From an uncultured Bacteroidales bacterium (GTDB lineage Bacteria > Bacteroidota > Bacteroidia > Bacteroidales > UBA932), in contig CAKVAS010000008.1 in assembly GCA_934725015.1 (NCBI GenBank), positions 41,653 to 105,652 on the forward strand: 64,000 bases of DNA. Reading direction: 5' to 3'. The translations under genes and the position numbers were made by a program. Position 1 is the stretch's first letter. The number at the start of each line of letters is the position of its first letter. The notes beneath the pieces were generated by a model. That model did no database searches and had not been told where the DNA came from. It saw only the letters and a program-made list of their open reading frames with translations. Shown piece after piece: positions 46,205 to 54,410 of this stretch.

Positions 46205-46212
46205 CAAATTTA
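46205..46212 (-). promoter_or_regulatory. -7 promoter box TAAATTTG for apbE
   Basis: On the minus strand TAAATTTG lies 20 bp before the apbE ATG, giving a very short leader of about 12 nt. Confidence 0.45.
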
Positions 46213-46312
46213 GCAATCCTCATATAATTACATGGTGATATTCGAGAAAAAATGTGCATATTTGCAGGTTGCAATACCGGAAATCGGCGATAACATTTAG
46301 AAAAACGATATT

Positions 46313-46906
46313 ATGGAAAAGAAGAAATTGTCTGTGACGGCCATCGTGCTCATCGTTCTGGCGGTCATTGTTGTCTGGGGCATAAGCGCCTATAACGGTC
46401 TCGTGAAGTCCGAGGAGGGCGTCAAGACCGCGTGGTCGCAGGTTGAGAATGTCTATCAGCGGAGGGCCGACCTGATTCCTAACCTTGTGGCTACGGTCAA
46501 GGGATATGCGGCACATGAGTCCGAGACGCTTGAGGGAGTTGTCGCCGCGCGTGCGAAGGCCACGCAGATGACCGTCAACGCCGACAACCTCACTGAGGAG
46601 CAGATTGCGGAGTTCCAGAAGGCGCAGGGCGAGCTCGGCTCGGCTCTCGGACGGCTCATGGCAATCTCTGAGGCCTACCCGGAACTGAAGGCTAACGAGA
46701 ACTTCCGCGACCTTCAGGCGCAGCTTGAGGGTACGGAGAACAGGATTGCGGTCGAGAGAAAGGCCTACAATCAGGCTGCAAGGGACTACAACACCTCCAT
46801 CCGCGTGTTCCCTAAGAACATCATCGCCTCAATGTTCGGCTTTAAGACAAAGGGATATTTTGAGGCTCAGGAGGGTGCTCAGACCGCTCCTAAGGTGGAG
46901 TTTTAG
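46313..46906 (+). CDS. LemA family membrane protein
   Basis: 197 aa. One N-terminal membrane helix (about 7-24, SVTAIVLIVLAVIVVWGI) is followed by the helical LemA domain, with the conserved segments LVKSEEGVKTAWSQVENVYQ, RRADLIPNLVATVKGYAAHE and ENRIAVERKAYNQAARDYN. The end YFEAQEGAQTAPKVEF is also typical. The family is widespread but of unclear function. A FISUMP lipoprotein gene follows after 36 bp. Confidence 0.94.
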   Translation: MEKKKLSVTAIVLIVLAVIVVWGISAYNGLVKSEEGVKTAWSQVENVYQRRADLIPNLVATVKGYAAHESETLEGVVAARAKATQMTVNADNLTEEQIAEFQKAQGELGSALGRLMAISEAYPELKANENFRDLQAQLEGTENRIAVERKAYNQAARDYNTSIRVFPKNIIASMFGFKTKGYFEAQEGAQTAPKVEF

Positions 46907-46942
46907 GGATACGGCGCTGTCGGAAAATCAAGGAAATATCTG

Positions 46943-47986
46943 ATGATGCACAAGTCAAGAATAATTATCATCGCATTGGCGGCCTTGGCCGCAGCGGCCG
47001 CGCTTTCCTGCAAGAAGGACAGCGGCGACACGAGCCTGCCGTCTCTTGAGGGAACTCTGAAATTCAAGGAAGTGCCGTCATTCGTCGCCCCGCAGGACGA
47101 GGTGACTTTCACGCTGAACGGGGTCACTCATCCGGACGGAGGCAAGGTCGGCTACTCAATCACGATAAAGGAAGGCTACAACACGGTCAAGGACACTCTG
47201 GAGGACGGGGTCATGAGTCTCACCTACAAGTTCTGCGACAGGAAATATTTCAAGGCCGACACTCTGAGGTCGGTCACCGTGAGCGCATCCGCATTCGCTG
47301 ACGGCTACTATTCGTCATCGACATCCACGCATACCGTTGCCATAGTAAAGGGTGGAATGCGCGGCGGCTCCATTAACGGGCTGATGCCGCGTCTTGACGA
47401 CGAATCCTTCACCGTCGATGAAAATGGAATCAGTGTTATCTACTACGCCTGCAAGGTCGGGGATGCCACTTGGCTCAGACGCAATGCCGTGAGCACCGGA
47501 AAGGGGATGGCCTACTCGAACGCTCCGGCGATGCTGGACGTGTTCGGCAGCTATGTGAACTGGGAGGATGCGCAGACTGCCTGTCCGGAGGGCTACAGGC
47601 TTCCGACTGATGAGGACTGGGCGGCTCTCGGACGGGCGCTCGGAGCCGAGGATGCGACGGCGCACAAGGACATCGTAGGCATAGCCGGCAAGCTTATGGC
47701 CGACGCGACATTCAATTACGATGAAACTACCCTCTGGACTTATTGGCCGCAGGTGAAGATTACTGACGAGTCCGGGTTTTCCGTTCTTCCGGCGGGCTAT
47801 GCCAATCTCGGTGGAAAGGACGGCCAATTTTATGGAGTGAAGGAATACGCTGCTTTCTGGACGGCGGACGAGGCCGGCGCGGACGAGGCGTGGTACCGCT
47901 ACATCAACGAGAAGGAACCTGACCTGAAGGTCGGCACTGCGGACAGGAAGTCGTTCGGCGCGACGGTCCGCTGCGTGAAGAAATAG
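46943..47986 (+). CDS. FISUMP-domain lipoprotein
   Basis: 347-aa exported protein with lipoprotein signal MMHKSRIIIIALAALAAAAA and Cys near residue 24. Residues 30-150 look like Ig-like beta-strands. The C-terminal half carries the 'Fibrobacter succinogenes major paralogous' type domain: YVNWEDAQTACPEGYRLPTD, then GYANLGGKDGQFYGVKEYA and FGATVRCVKK. Such proteins are surface lipoproteins of unknown role. A strong bidirectional hairpin separates it from the convergent comEC-like gene. Confidence 0.85.
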   Translation: MMHKSRIIIIALAALAAAAALSCKKDSGDTSLPSLEGTLKFKEVPSFVAPQDEVTFTLNGVTHPDGGKVGYSITIKEGYNTVKDTLEDGVMSLTYKFCDRKYFKADTLRSVTVSASAFADGYYSSSTSTHTVAIVKGGMRGGSINGLMPRLDDESFTVDENGISVIYYACKVGDATWLRRNAVSTGKGMAYSNAPAMLDVFGSYVNWEDAQTACPEGYRLPTDEDWAALGRALGAEDATAHKDIVGIAGKLMADATFNYDETTLWTYWPQVKITDESGFSVLPAGYANLGGKDGQFYGVKEYAAFWTADEAGADEAWYRYINEKEPDLKVGTADRKSFGATVRCVKK

Positions 47987-48010
47987 CGGGAAGACCCGTG
48001 CGGAAACCGT

Positions 48011-48051
48011 GCGGAGCCTGCCGGATGGATGACATCCCCGGCAGGCTCCGC
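48011..48051. terminator. Bidirectional terminator hairpin between convergent genes
   Basis: A perfect 14-bp stem (GCGGAGCCTGCCGG / CCGGCAGGCTCCGC) with a 13-nt loop lies between the FISUMP gene and the convergent comEC-like gene. The T-run is weak on both sides. Confidence 0.65.
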
Positions 48052-48052
48052 C

Positions 48053-49186
48053 TTATATGGAGGCGATGATTTCCAGACAGCCGCGGAGAGTGTCTGCGAG
48101 AAATTCGGTGGCATACGCGGCGACGGGCGGGCAGATGCCGAGCGCGTGGAGAAGGCTTGTCAGGAGCGCGGCCGGGATGAGCAGGCCGGTGAGCGGGAGG
48201 GAGATGAGGTTGGTAAGGATGAAGTATTTTGGGAATGTCCCGAAGCGCAGCCATGCGAGCGGCCCGGTCGTTACCTGACAGGCAATGGAGACGGCGGCGC
48301 TGTTCCAAATCCACCTGAGAGGGGAGCGGCGTGCCCCTCCGGATGGCCAGAAGTCGCGCAGGGGCGGATAGATGTAGGCGATGCCGGCGATGGCGAGGTA
48401 GGACAGCTGGAAACTGACCGAGCGCACGGCTTCGGCATCGAGGCAGACCTGAATCACGAACGCCCCGCAGAGCGTGTCCCGGAGGCTGGCCGAGCGTCCG
48501 AGAATGACAGAGAGCTCCCTTAAAAGGATGAAGAGGAAGGCCCTGCTGATTGACGGTCCCGCTCCGACCATGAGGCAGTAGGCTCCGGTGGCTGCGATTG
48601 TCAGCGCCGAGCGGGTCTTTACGGCGGCCGGTGAGTTCCCGAGGACGGCGAAACACTTTGTCACTATGCCGTAGATTATTCCGAGATGCAGTCCGGAGAG
48701 CGCGAGGATGTGCGCGGCTCCGCTGTCCCGGAATGCCTGCGAGGTCTTTTCCGACAGCCCCGACCTGTCACCCGTGAGCAGCGCCTTGAGTAGGGCGTTG
48801 TTTTCCCTGTCCTTCAGCGGGAGGCTGTCTATCAGGCTTTTGAATTTCTCGAAGAGCTTCAGGAGCGGATTCCGCGCATCCTCTGAAAACAGAATGCCAT
48901 CACCGCCGGTCACCGCAGTGGCCTCGCTTCGGAGCACGCACACGGCGGCGCACAGCATGATGCTCAGGATGAGGGGGCAGGACGGCATATTTCCGGTCCC
49001 ATATTTCCGGCTCATCATCATGCACCCGAAAATCATCAGCGAAAGGAGGAGGATTGCGGAGACGGGGACGGCCGTTCCGCACCGGAGGGACGGCGGCAGC
49101 GTCATCGTCAGCAGCGTTCCGGCAAGGAAGGGGAGGGCGAACCTTTCGATTCTGCGGACTCGGGGCATATTCGTTTCTTTCAGCAT
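48053..49186 (-). CDS. Short ComEC/Rec2-family membrane protein
   Basis: 377 aa (ATG 49168 is an alternative start). It contains the ComEC competence core: LTGDRSGLSEKTSQAFRDSG, then AAHILALSGLHLGIIYGI, about eight to ten membrane segments, and GPSISRAFLFILLRELS. Full ComEC proteins add an N-terminal OB-fold and a C-terminal metallo-beta-lactamase nuclease. Both appear to be missing here. Bacteroidota often carry such reduced forms, so DNA uptake is possible but not shown. Its promoter box TACTTTTG (minus strand, 49266-49273) is divergent from that of ackA. Confidence 0.85.
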   Translation of the reverse strand: MLKETNMPRVRRIERFALPFLAGTLLTMTLPPSLRCGTAVPVSAILLLSLMIFGCMMMSRKYGTGNMPSCPLILSIMLCAAVCVLRSEATAVTGGDGILFSEDARNPLLKLFEKFKSLIDSLPLKDRENNALLKALLTGDRSGLSEKTSQAFRDSGAAHILALSGLHLGIIYGIVTKCFAVLGNSPAAVKTRSALTIAATGAYCLMVGAGPSISRAFLFILLRELSVILGRSASLRDTLCGAFVIQVCLDAEAVRSVSFQLSYLAIAGIAYIYPPLRDFWPSGGARRSPLRWIWNSAAVSIACQVTTGPLAWLRFGTFPKYFILTNLISLPLTGLLIPAALLTSLLHALGICPPVAAYATEFLADTLRGCLEIIASI

Positions 49187-49265
49187 AAGGCATCAAAACA
49201 TTATATGAATCCAAATCGGCGGTATGCATACTGCAATTATTTGAATTCATAATCCCAAGTCGCTG

Positions 49266-49293
49266 CAAAAGTACGAAATTTATAGTAACTTTG
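49266..49293. promoter_or_regulatory. Divergent -7 boxes for comEC-like gene and ackA
   Basis: On the minus strand TACTTTTG (49273 to 49266) faces the comEC-like gene. On the plus strand TAACTTTG (49286-49293) faces ackA, 60 bp before its ATG. The two boxes are only 12 bp apart, so the two promoters may interfere. Confidence 0.5.
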
Positions 49294-49353
49294 CACGATG
49301 TCGCGTGGTTTATGCGGCAATGAACGAAAAAAATAACAATTAAATAAATCGAC

Positions 49354-50568
49354 ATGATTATTTTAGTGCTCAACTGCGGCAGCTCGTCTCTGAAGTATCA
49401 GCTGCTGGACATGAAGAACGACGATGCGTATGACCTTCTCGCGAAGGGACTCGTCGAGCGTATCGGCCTTGAGGTCGGATGTCTCAAGCATCAGGCTGCC
49501 GGAAAGGAGAAGCTTGTGCGCGAAATGCCTATTAAGGACCACACGGTCGGCATTCAGGCAGTGCTTGACGCGCTTCTTGACAAGGAATACGGATGTCTCG
49601 GCTCTCTCGACGACATCGAGGCTGTGGGACACCGCGTGGTGCACGGCGGCGAGGAGTTCTTCTGCAGCGCCCTCGTGACGGACAAGGTGGTTTCGCAGAT
49701 TCGCAAGTGCTGCGAGATTGCCCCGCTCCACAATCCGGCGAACCTTCTCGGCGTCGACGCCGTGACCAAGGCGCTTCCGTCCGTCCCTCAGGTTGCCGTG
49801 TTTGACACCGCTTTCCACCAGACGATGCCGGACTATGCGTATATGTACGCGCTTCCTTATGAGTATTATGAGAAATACCGCATTCGCCGCTATGGTTTCC
49901 ACGGCACGAGCCATAAGTACGTGAGCGCAAAGGGCGCGGCTTTCGCCGGGCTTGACCTCGGAAACAGCCGCATAATCACCTGCCACCTCGGCAACGGAAG
50001 CTCCGTCACGGCTGTTCAGAACGGCAAGTCGATTGACACCTCAATGGGCTTCACTCCGCTGGAGGGCATGATTATGGGAACCCGCTGCGGAAACATCGAC
50101 CCTGACATCGTGACCTATCTCATGGACAAGGAGGGCTTCACTCCGGCTCAGATGAGCACGGTTCTCAACAAGAAGTCCGGTTTCCAGGGGCTTTCCGGCA
50201 TCTCTTCCGATGCCCGTGACCTCAACGAGGCTGCAAATGCCGGTGACCGCCGGGCGAAGCTCACCCTCAAGAAGCTCACCTACGACATCACGAAGCTCAT
50301 CGGAGCCTATACCGCGGCCATGAACGGTGTCGATCTCATCGTCTTCACGGGCGGAATCGGCGAGAACAATGCCCGCCTGCGCCGCCGCGTGTGCGAGAAC
50401 CTGACCTATCTCGGCCTGAAGTTCGACTATGACACGAATGCCGGAGAGAAGGCTGACGAGATGCTGATTTCGCTTCCGGATTCCAAGGTGAAGGTCGCCG
50501 TCATCGCCACTAACGAGGAACTGATGATTGCGCGTGATACAATGAACATAGTATTGGCACAAATTTAA
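49354..50568 (+). CDS. ackA: Acetate kinase
   Basis: Makes ATP from acetyl phosphate during fermentation. Diagnostic motifs are VLNCGSSSLKYQL at the N-terminus, VGHRVVHGGEEF near residue 90, VAVFDTAFHQTMPDYA near 145, RRYGFHGTSHKYV near 175 and FTGGIGENNARLRRRV near 330. 404 aa is the normal length, while butyrate kinases are shorter. The stop codon lies at the edge of a palindromic repeat, and a MITE-like element follows before the acyltransferase gene. Confidence 0.97.
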   Translation: MIILVLNCGSSSLKYQLLDMKNDDAYDLLAKGLVERIGLEVGCLKHQAAGKEKLVREMPIKDHTVGIQAVLDALLDKEYGCLGSLDDIEAVGHRVVHGGEEFFCSALVTDKVVSQIRKCCEIAPLHNPANLLGVDAVTKALPSVPQVAVFDTAFHQTMPDYAYMYALPYEYYEKYRIRRYGFHGTSHKYVSAKGAAFAGLDLGNSRIITCHLGNGSSVTAVQNGKSIDTSMGFTPLEGMIMGTRCGNIDPDIVTYLMDKEGFTPAQMSTVLNKKSGFQGLSGISSDARDLNEAANAGDRRAKLTLKKLTYDITKLIGAYTAAMNGVDLIVFTGGIGENNARLRRRVCENLTYLGLKFDYDTNAGEKADEMLISLPDSKVKVAVIATNEELMIARDTMNIVLAQI

Positions 50569-50620
50569 TAAAAAGCGGATTGCTGCGTTATCGCAAGCCT
50601 TGCACTCCATCTTTTTATTG
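50567..50620 (-). repeat. Palindromic intergenic element, family B copy 2 (short form)
   Basis: On the minus strand it reads AATAAAAAGATGGAGTGCAA, then GGCTTGCG, then ATAACGCAGCAATCCG, then CTTTTTATT. It matches the outer parts of the element at 5078-5185 almost base for base but lacks the inner hairpin. Its edge overlaps the ackA stop codon, as copy 1 does with its neighbour. Confidence 0.75.
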
Positions 50621-50627
50621 AAATTTG

Positions 50628-50810
50628 TTTAGAAGCTGTTTGAATTTTTTGTTCAGTTATTTTGAGATGTATTTTTGAGTCAGATTTTGTTGTTTTGAGA
50701 GGAGTTTAGCGGTGCTAAATGACGAGCAAAATGGGAAAATATGACCAAAAAGACACCAAAAGAACGAACACATAAAAATAAATGTGAGAAAAATTAAAAC
50801 AACTTCTTAA
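50628..50810. mobile_element. MITE-like element with imperfect terminal inverted repeats
   Basis: Left end TTTAGAAGCTGTTTGAATTT and right end (reversed) TTAAGAAGTTGTTTTAATTT are about 80% identical over 20 bp and enclose about 180 bp without coding capacity. The element is AT-rich compared with its surroundings and has no transposase, so it would need one in trans. No target-site duplication is obvious. It lies between ackA and the ptb-like gene. Confidence 0.5.
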
Positions 50811-50832
50811 TCGGACCTTAATTTTATAGAAT

Positions 50833-51741
50833 ATGTTTACAAAATTTGAAGACATTTTCGCCTGCCTTGCGTCACGCGGAGCGAAGAAAAGGATGATTGT
50901 GGCGTGGGGAGTTGACGAACACACCATTGCGGCCGCTTCAAAGGCGGTGGATCTCGGGCTCATCGACGCTACTCTCGTCGGTGACGAGGCTCTCATCAAG
51001 GCTGTCTGCGAAAAGGACGGCATCGATGTGACAAAGTTCACGATTGAGCACAATCCTGTCGAGGCAAAGGCCATCGCGCAGGCTGTCACGATGATAAACG
51101 AGGGCAAGGGCGACTTCCTCATGAAGGGTCTCTGCTCGACGGACAAGTACCTCCGTGCCATCCTTAACAAGGATACCGGCATCCTTCCTCCTAAGGCCGT
51201 GCTCAGTCATGTGGCGGTGCTCGAAAACCCCAACTATCCGAAGCTCATCTTCCTCAGCGACATGGCCGTGATTCCTGCTCCGGACCTCAAGCAGAAGAAG
51301 GCCGAGCTGAACTATCTCGTGAACGCCGCTCATTCTATGGGCATCGAGACCCCGAAGGTCGCAATCATCGCCGCAACCGAGCAGATGCTCGAAGGCATGC
51401 CTGCCTGCGTCGAGGCGGCGGTTCTCGCGAAGAAGGTGGAGCGCGGAGAGATCAGGGGCTGCGTCGCTGACGGCCCGCTCGCGCTTGACGTGGCAATTGA
51501 CATGGAGTCCGTTCAGATCAAGGGTCTCAAGAGCCCGGTTGCCGGCGACGCCGACTGCCTCCTCTTCCCTAACATCGAGTCGGCAAATGTCTTCTACAAG
51601 ACTAACTCGAAGCTCGCCACAGGCGTAAAGCAGGCTGGCATGGCCGTTGGTGCGAAGGTTCCGTGCGTGCTCTCAAGCCGAGGCGACAGCATCGACACCA
51701 AGCTCAACAGCATCGCGATTGCGGCGATGGCCTGCAAGTAG
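50833..51741 (+). CDS. Phosphate acyltransferase (phosphate butyryl/acetyltransferase type)
   Basis: 302 aa. It exchanges CoA for phosphate on acetyl- or butyryl-CoA and so supplies the acyl phosphate for the kinase next door. The family is seen in FLMKGLCSTDKYLRAILNKD near residue 100, LSHVAVLENPNYPKLIFLSD near 130, GCVADGPLALDVAIDME near 215 and GDADCLLFPNIESANVFYK near 240. Length and motifs fit the ptb-like class rather than the longer Pta. With ackA upstream, acetate formation is the likely role. A repeat and a MITE-like element separate the pair. Confidence 0.88.
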   Translation: MFTKFEDIFACLASRGAKKRMIVAWGVDEHTIAAASKAVDLGLIDATLVGDEALIKAVCEKDGIDVTKFTIEHNPVEAKAIAQAVTMINEGKGDFLMKGLCSTDKYLRAILNKDTGILPPKAVLSHVAVLENPNYPKLIFLSDMAVIPAPDLKQKKAELNYLVNAAHSMGIETPKVAIIAATEQMLEGMPACVEAAVLAKKVERGEIRGCVADGPLALDVAIDMESVQIKGLKSPVAGDADCLLFPNIESANVFYKTNSKLATGVKQAGMAVGAKVPCVLSSRGDSIDTKLNSIAIAAMACK

Positions 51742-51794
51742 ATACCTTATGCCGTACGGCGTAAATTTCCGCACGGCGCGAACAACAACGATTT

Positions 51795-52412
51795 ATGAAC
51801 GGTAACTATCCGTCAAAGCTGTTGGAAAACGCAGTCGAAGCAATTGGCACTCTTCCGGGAATCGGCCGGAGGAGTGCCCTTCGTCTTGCGATGTATCTCC
51901 TCAAGCAGCCTCAGGAAAATGTCCATCACTTCACTGAGGCAATCGCCTCGCTGCGTGACAACGTGAAGTATTGCCGCGAGTGCATGATGATTTCGGACAC
52001 CGACGTCTGCGCCATCTGCTCGGACAGGCCCCGCGACCGCAGCACAATCTGCGTCGTCCAGTCGGTCCGTGACGTGATGAGCGTCGAGGCGACCGGGCAG
52101 TACCACGGGCTCTATCATGTCCTCGGCGGAGTGATTTCACCCATCAACGGCGTCGGCCCGTCCGACCTGACAATCCGCGAACTTGTGGAGAGGGTCTCAA
52201 AATATGCCCCAGGCTCTCTCGAACTCATCCTCGCCCTGAGCGGCGACGTCGAAGGCGAGACGACTTCGTTCTACATCTACCGCCAGATCTCTCAATACGA
52301 CGTGAAAGTAACCTCGCTCGCCCGCGGCCTCGGCTTCGGCGACGACCTCGAATACGCCGACGAACTCACCCTCGGTCGCTCCATCGCCGGCCGCCAGCCG
52401 TTTCATCCGTAG
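51795..52412 (+). CDS. recR: Recombination mediator RecR
   Basis: 205-aa protein that loads RecA with RecO/RecF. It has the N-terminal helix-hairpin-helix EAIGTLPGIGRRSALRLAMY, the zinc finger CRECMMISDTDVCAIC (Cys near 56, 59, 68, 71) and the Toprim domain TICVVQSVRDVMSVEATG with YHVLGGVISPINGVGPSDL. The length is normal. A Ser/Thr kinase gene follows on the same strand. Confidence 0.97.
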   Translation: MNGNYPSKLLENAVEAIGTLPGIGRRSALRLAMYLLKQPQENVHHFTEAIASLRDNVKYCRECMMISDTDVCAICSDRPRDRSTICVVQSVRDVMSVEATGQYHGLYHVLGGVISPINGVGPSDLTIRELVERVSKYAPGSLELILALSGDVEGETTSFYIYRQISQYDVKVTSLARGLGFGDDLEYADELTLGRSIAGRQPFHP

Positions 52413-52480
52413 GTTTTCGTTGAATATTTGGGGTATCTTTATGAAAACCATTGTCTTTGCGAAATAAAATTTTAGAGTGT

Positions 52481-53842
52481 ATGCTTATGGAAAGCAGTGT
52501 CTCCGGCATAGTCCCGGAAGATATGCCCTTGATTTCAAGCTCCTTTACAGACCACTCCCTGATTGCCGAACACGGGATGTATGTCCTCGTGAAGGCGAAG
52601 CGTCTGGGCAAGTGGTTCAAACTGAAGGCTCTTTCGGGGCAGTTCGCCTCCGACCGTCTCCATCGTGAGCTTCTGAAGAAGGAATTTGAACTCGGCTTCC
52701 CGCTGGAGCATCCGAATGTCGTGCGGACATACGATTTCATTCAAGATTCCGAGCTGGGAGACTGCATCGTTCAGGAATATGTGCAGGGAGCGCGTCTTGA
52801 CGAGTGGCTTCCTACCGCGTCGAAGAAAGCCAGGCGCAGGGCTGTGGGGCAGATTCTGGATGCCATTGCATATTTCCATGCGCAGGGTGTGGTTCACCGC
52901 GACCTCAAGCCGTCGAACATTCTGGTTACGGACAACGGCTCCGATGTCAAGATTATCGACTTCGGGCTTTCGGACGCAGACCGCTATGCGATTCTGAAAC
53001 AGCCTGCCGGAACGGAGGGGTTCTCAGCCCCGGAGCAGTTGGGGAATGCTAGCGATGCCGGGAAGGGCGATTCGGGTGCGGCGAATCCCTCACCGGCGGG
53101 AAGTCACACTGACGTTCGTGCCGACATATATTCCTTCGGCCGCATCCTTCCGCTGTTCCGTCTCGGCGGAGTGTATTCCCGCATAGCCCGCAAGGCTTCC
53201 GCCTCCGACCCGAAGAAAAGATATGCGAATGTTGAGGAAATCCGTTCCGAAATCCGTCGCGCGCATATTCCAGCCGTTGCCTGCGGCTCCGTCCTGTTCC
53301 TGCTGCTCGTCGCAGGCGGAGTCTTTGCCGTCGTTTCCTATCGTCATAAGGTCGCGGCTCTGGATGAGAGCTTGAGGCAGTACGAGCAGAAAGTCGCTGA
53401 TTTTGACGAACGGGTCTCGCAGTTTGAGGCGAAGGTAAGTGAATTTGAGGCGGAGAAGGCGGAATTTTCGGAAACTTACAGTCAGTGGAAGGACAACACC
53501 GCGAAGCAGACCATCTTCGAGGTGGCGAAGAAGCAAATGGAGAAAAGCATCGACGCTTACTATGCTCCTATGATGGAAAAGGTGAAATCCCCTTCTTGCG
53601 ACATCGCGTCGATTTCCTCGTGGGTTTATCAATATATGACGGACAATCTGATTCAGGAATATGTGCGCAAGACTATAAATGAATGCTCCGGGCGATATTC
53701 ATTGGATTCTCGCACTGAACAGCAGCTCAAGTTGGCGGCCGACGGGTATAATGCCGAGGCCTATGGCAGGTATGCGGAACTTTTTAAGAAACGCAGTGAC
53801 GAATGGCAGGCTGCTATGACGGCATCATCCGAAGCGCGGTAA
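52481..53842 (+). CDS. Membrane Ser/Thr protein kinase with extracytoplasmic coiled coil
   Basis: 453 aa from ATG 52481 (52487 also possible). Kinase signatures: probable ATP-binding Lys in KWFKLKAL near 47-49, catalytic loop HRDLKPSN (139-146, Asp141), DFGLSD (160-165) and SAPEQ near 185. The glycine-rich loop is not recognisable. One membrane helix (about 268-290, ACGSVLFLLLVAGGVFAVVS) leads to a coiled coil with heptad-like units (VADFDERVSQFEAKVSEFEA) and a C-terminal helical domain. The layout resembles bacterial receptor kinases. Its 3' end overlaps the convergent next gene by 29 bp. Confidence 0.88.
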   Translation: MLMESSVSGIVPEDMPLISSSFTDHSLIAEHGMYVLVKAKRLGKWFKLKALSGQFASDRLHRELLKKEFELGFPLEHPNVVRTYDFIQDSELGDCIVQEYVQGARLDEWLPTASKKARRRAVGQILDAIAYFHAQGVVHRDLKPSNILVTDNGSDVKIIDFGLSDADRYAILKQPAGTEGFSAPEQLGNASDAGKGDSGAANPSPAGSHTDVRADIYSFGRILPLFRLGGVYSRIARKASASDPKKRYANVEEIRSEIRRAHIPAVACGSVLFLLLVAGGVFAVVSYRHKVAALDESLRQYEQKVADFDERVSQFEAKVSEFEAEKAEFSETYSQWKDNTAKQTIFEVAKKQMEKSIDAYYAPMMEKVKSPSCDIASISSWVYQYMTDNLIQEYVRKTINECSGRYSLDSRTEQQLKLAADGYNAEAYGRYAELFKKRSDEWQAAMTASSEAR

Positions 53843-54389
53843 CCCCGCCTTTCCCTCCGCAGAGATAGGTCAGTCCCGTCTTGCCCCTGTGGCTCAGCCC
53901 GCTCAGCAGCAGCGGCTCCCCGAGCACGAACAGCATCACCGAGGCCGTGTCTCCGACATCAAGGTGCGAGCTGACGGACTCCGTGACCTCGAACCGTCCG
54001 CCGCCGAGATGCCTGAACCGCACCCTCCTGTCCGGCTTCCACTCGACTTCCACAATCTCGCCCTCGGCAAGCCTCGCCGCCTCGATGACACCCTCTGAAA
54101 TGACGGCGGAGTTCTGCTCCTGCGCGAACTTCCTTTCTGCCAGATAGTTGTCCCATCCCCTGAAACCCGCGAACCGGGCGAGAGTCTCAAGCGTCGAGAA
54201 CCGGATGTTCTTCACTCCGTCCAGATATCCCCAGGTCCTCTTCAGCGTGGTCGGGCTGATATATTCCCGTATCCTTTCCCATACGGCTCCACTGAGAAAG
54301 TCGAAGTCCGCCGGCGTATGCATCACCCGTCCGACCGATTCCTCGATTCTTTTCCGCAGCTCGATAATTTCCAAAGACTCGTTGTTCAT
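53814..54389 (-). CDS. Unknown protein with Bacteroidales N-terminal HTH-like domain
   Basis: 191 aa. Residues about 35-90 (SPTTLKRTWGYLDGVKNIRF, STLETLARFAGFRGWDNYL) match a pattern I know from many Bacteroidales proteins of unknown function and look like a small helical, DNA-binding-like domain. The rest is beta-rich (EIVEVEWKPDRRVRFRHLGG, FEVTESVSSHLDVGDTASVM). It is transcribed towards the kinase gene with a 29-bp overlap of coding ends, so the two may be regulated against each other. No catalytic motif seen. Confidence 0.75.
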   Translation of the reverse strand: MNNESLEIIELRKRIEESVGRVMHTPADFDFLSGAVWERIREYISPTTLKRTWGYLDGVKNIRFSTLETLARFAGFRGWDNYLAERKFAQEQNSAVISEGVIEAARLAEGEIVEVEWKPDRRVRFRHLGGGRFEVTESVSSHLDVGDTASVMLFVLGEPLLLSGLSHRGKTGLTYLCGGKGGVTALRMMPS

Positions 54390-54410
54390 AAGGATTTTTA
54401 AGTGGCGTGT

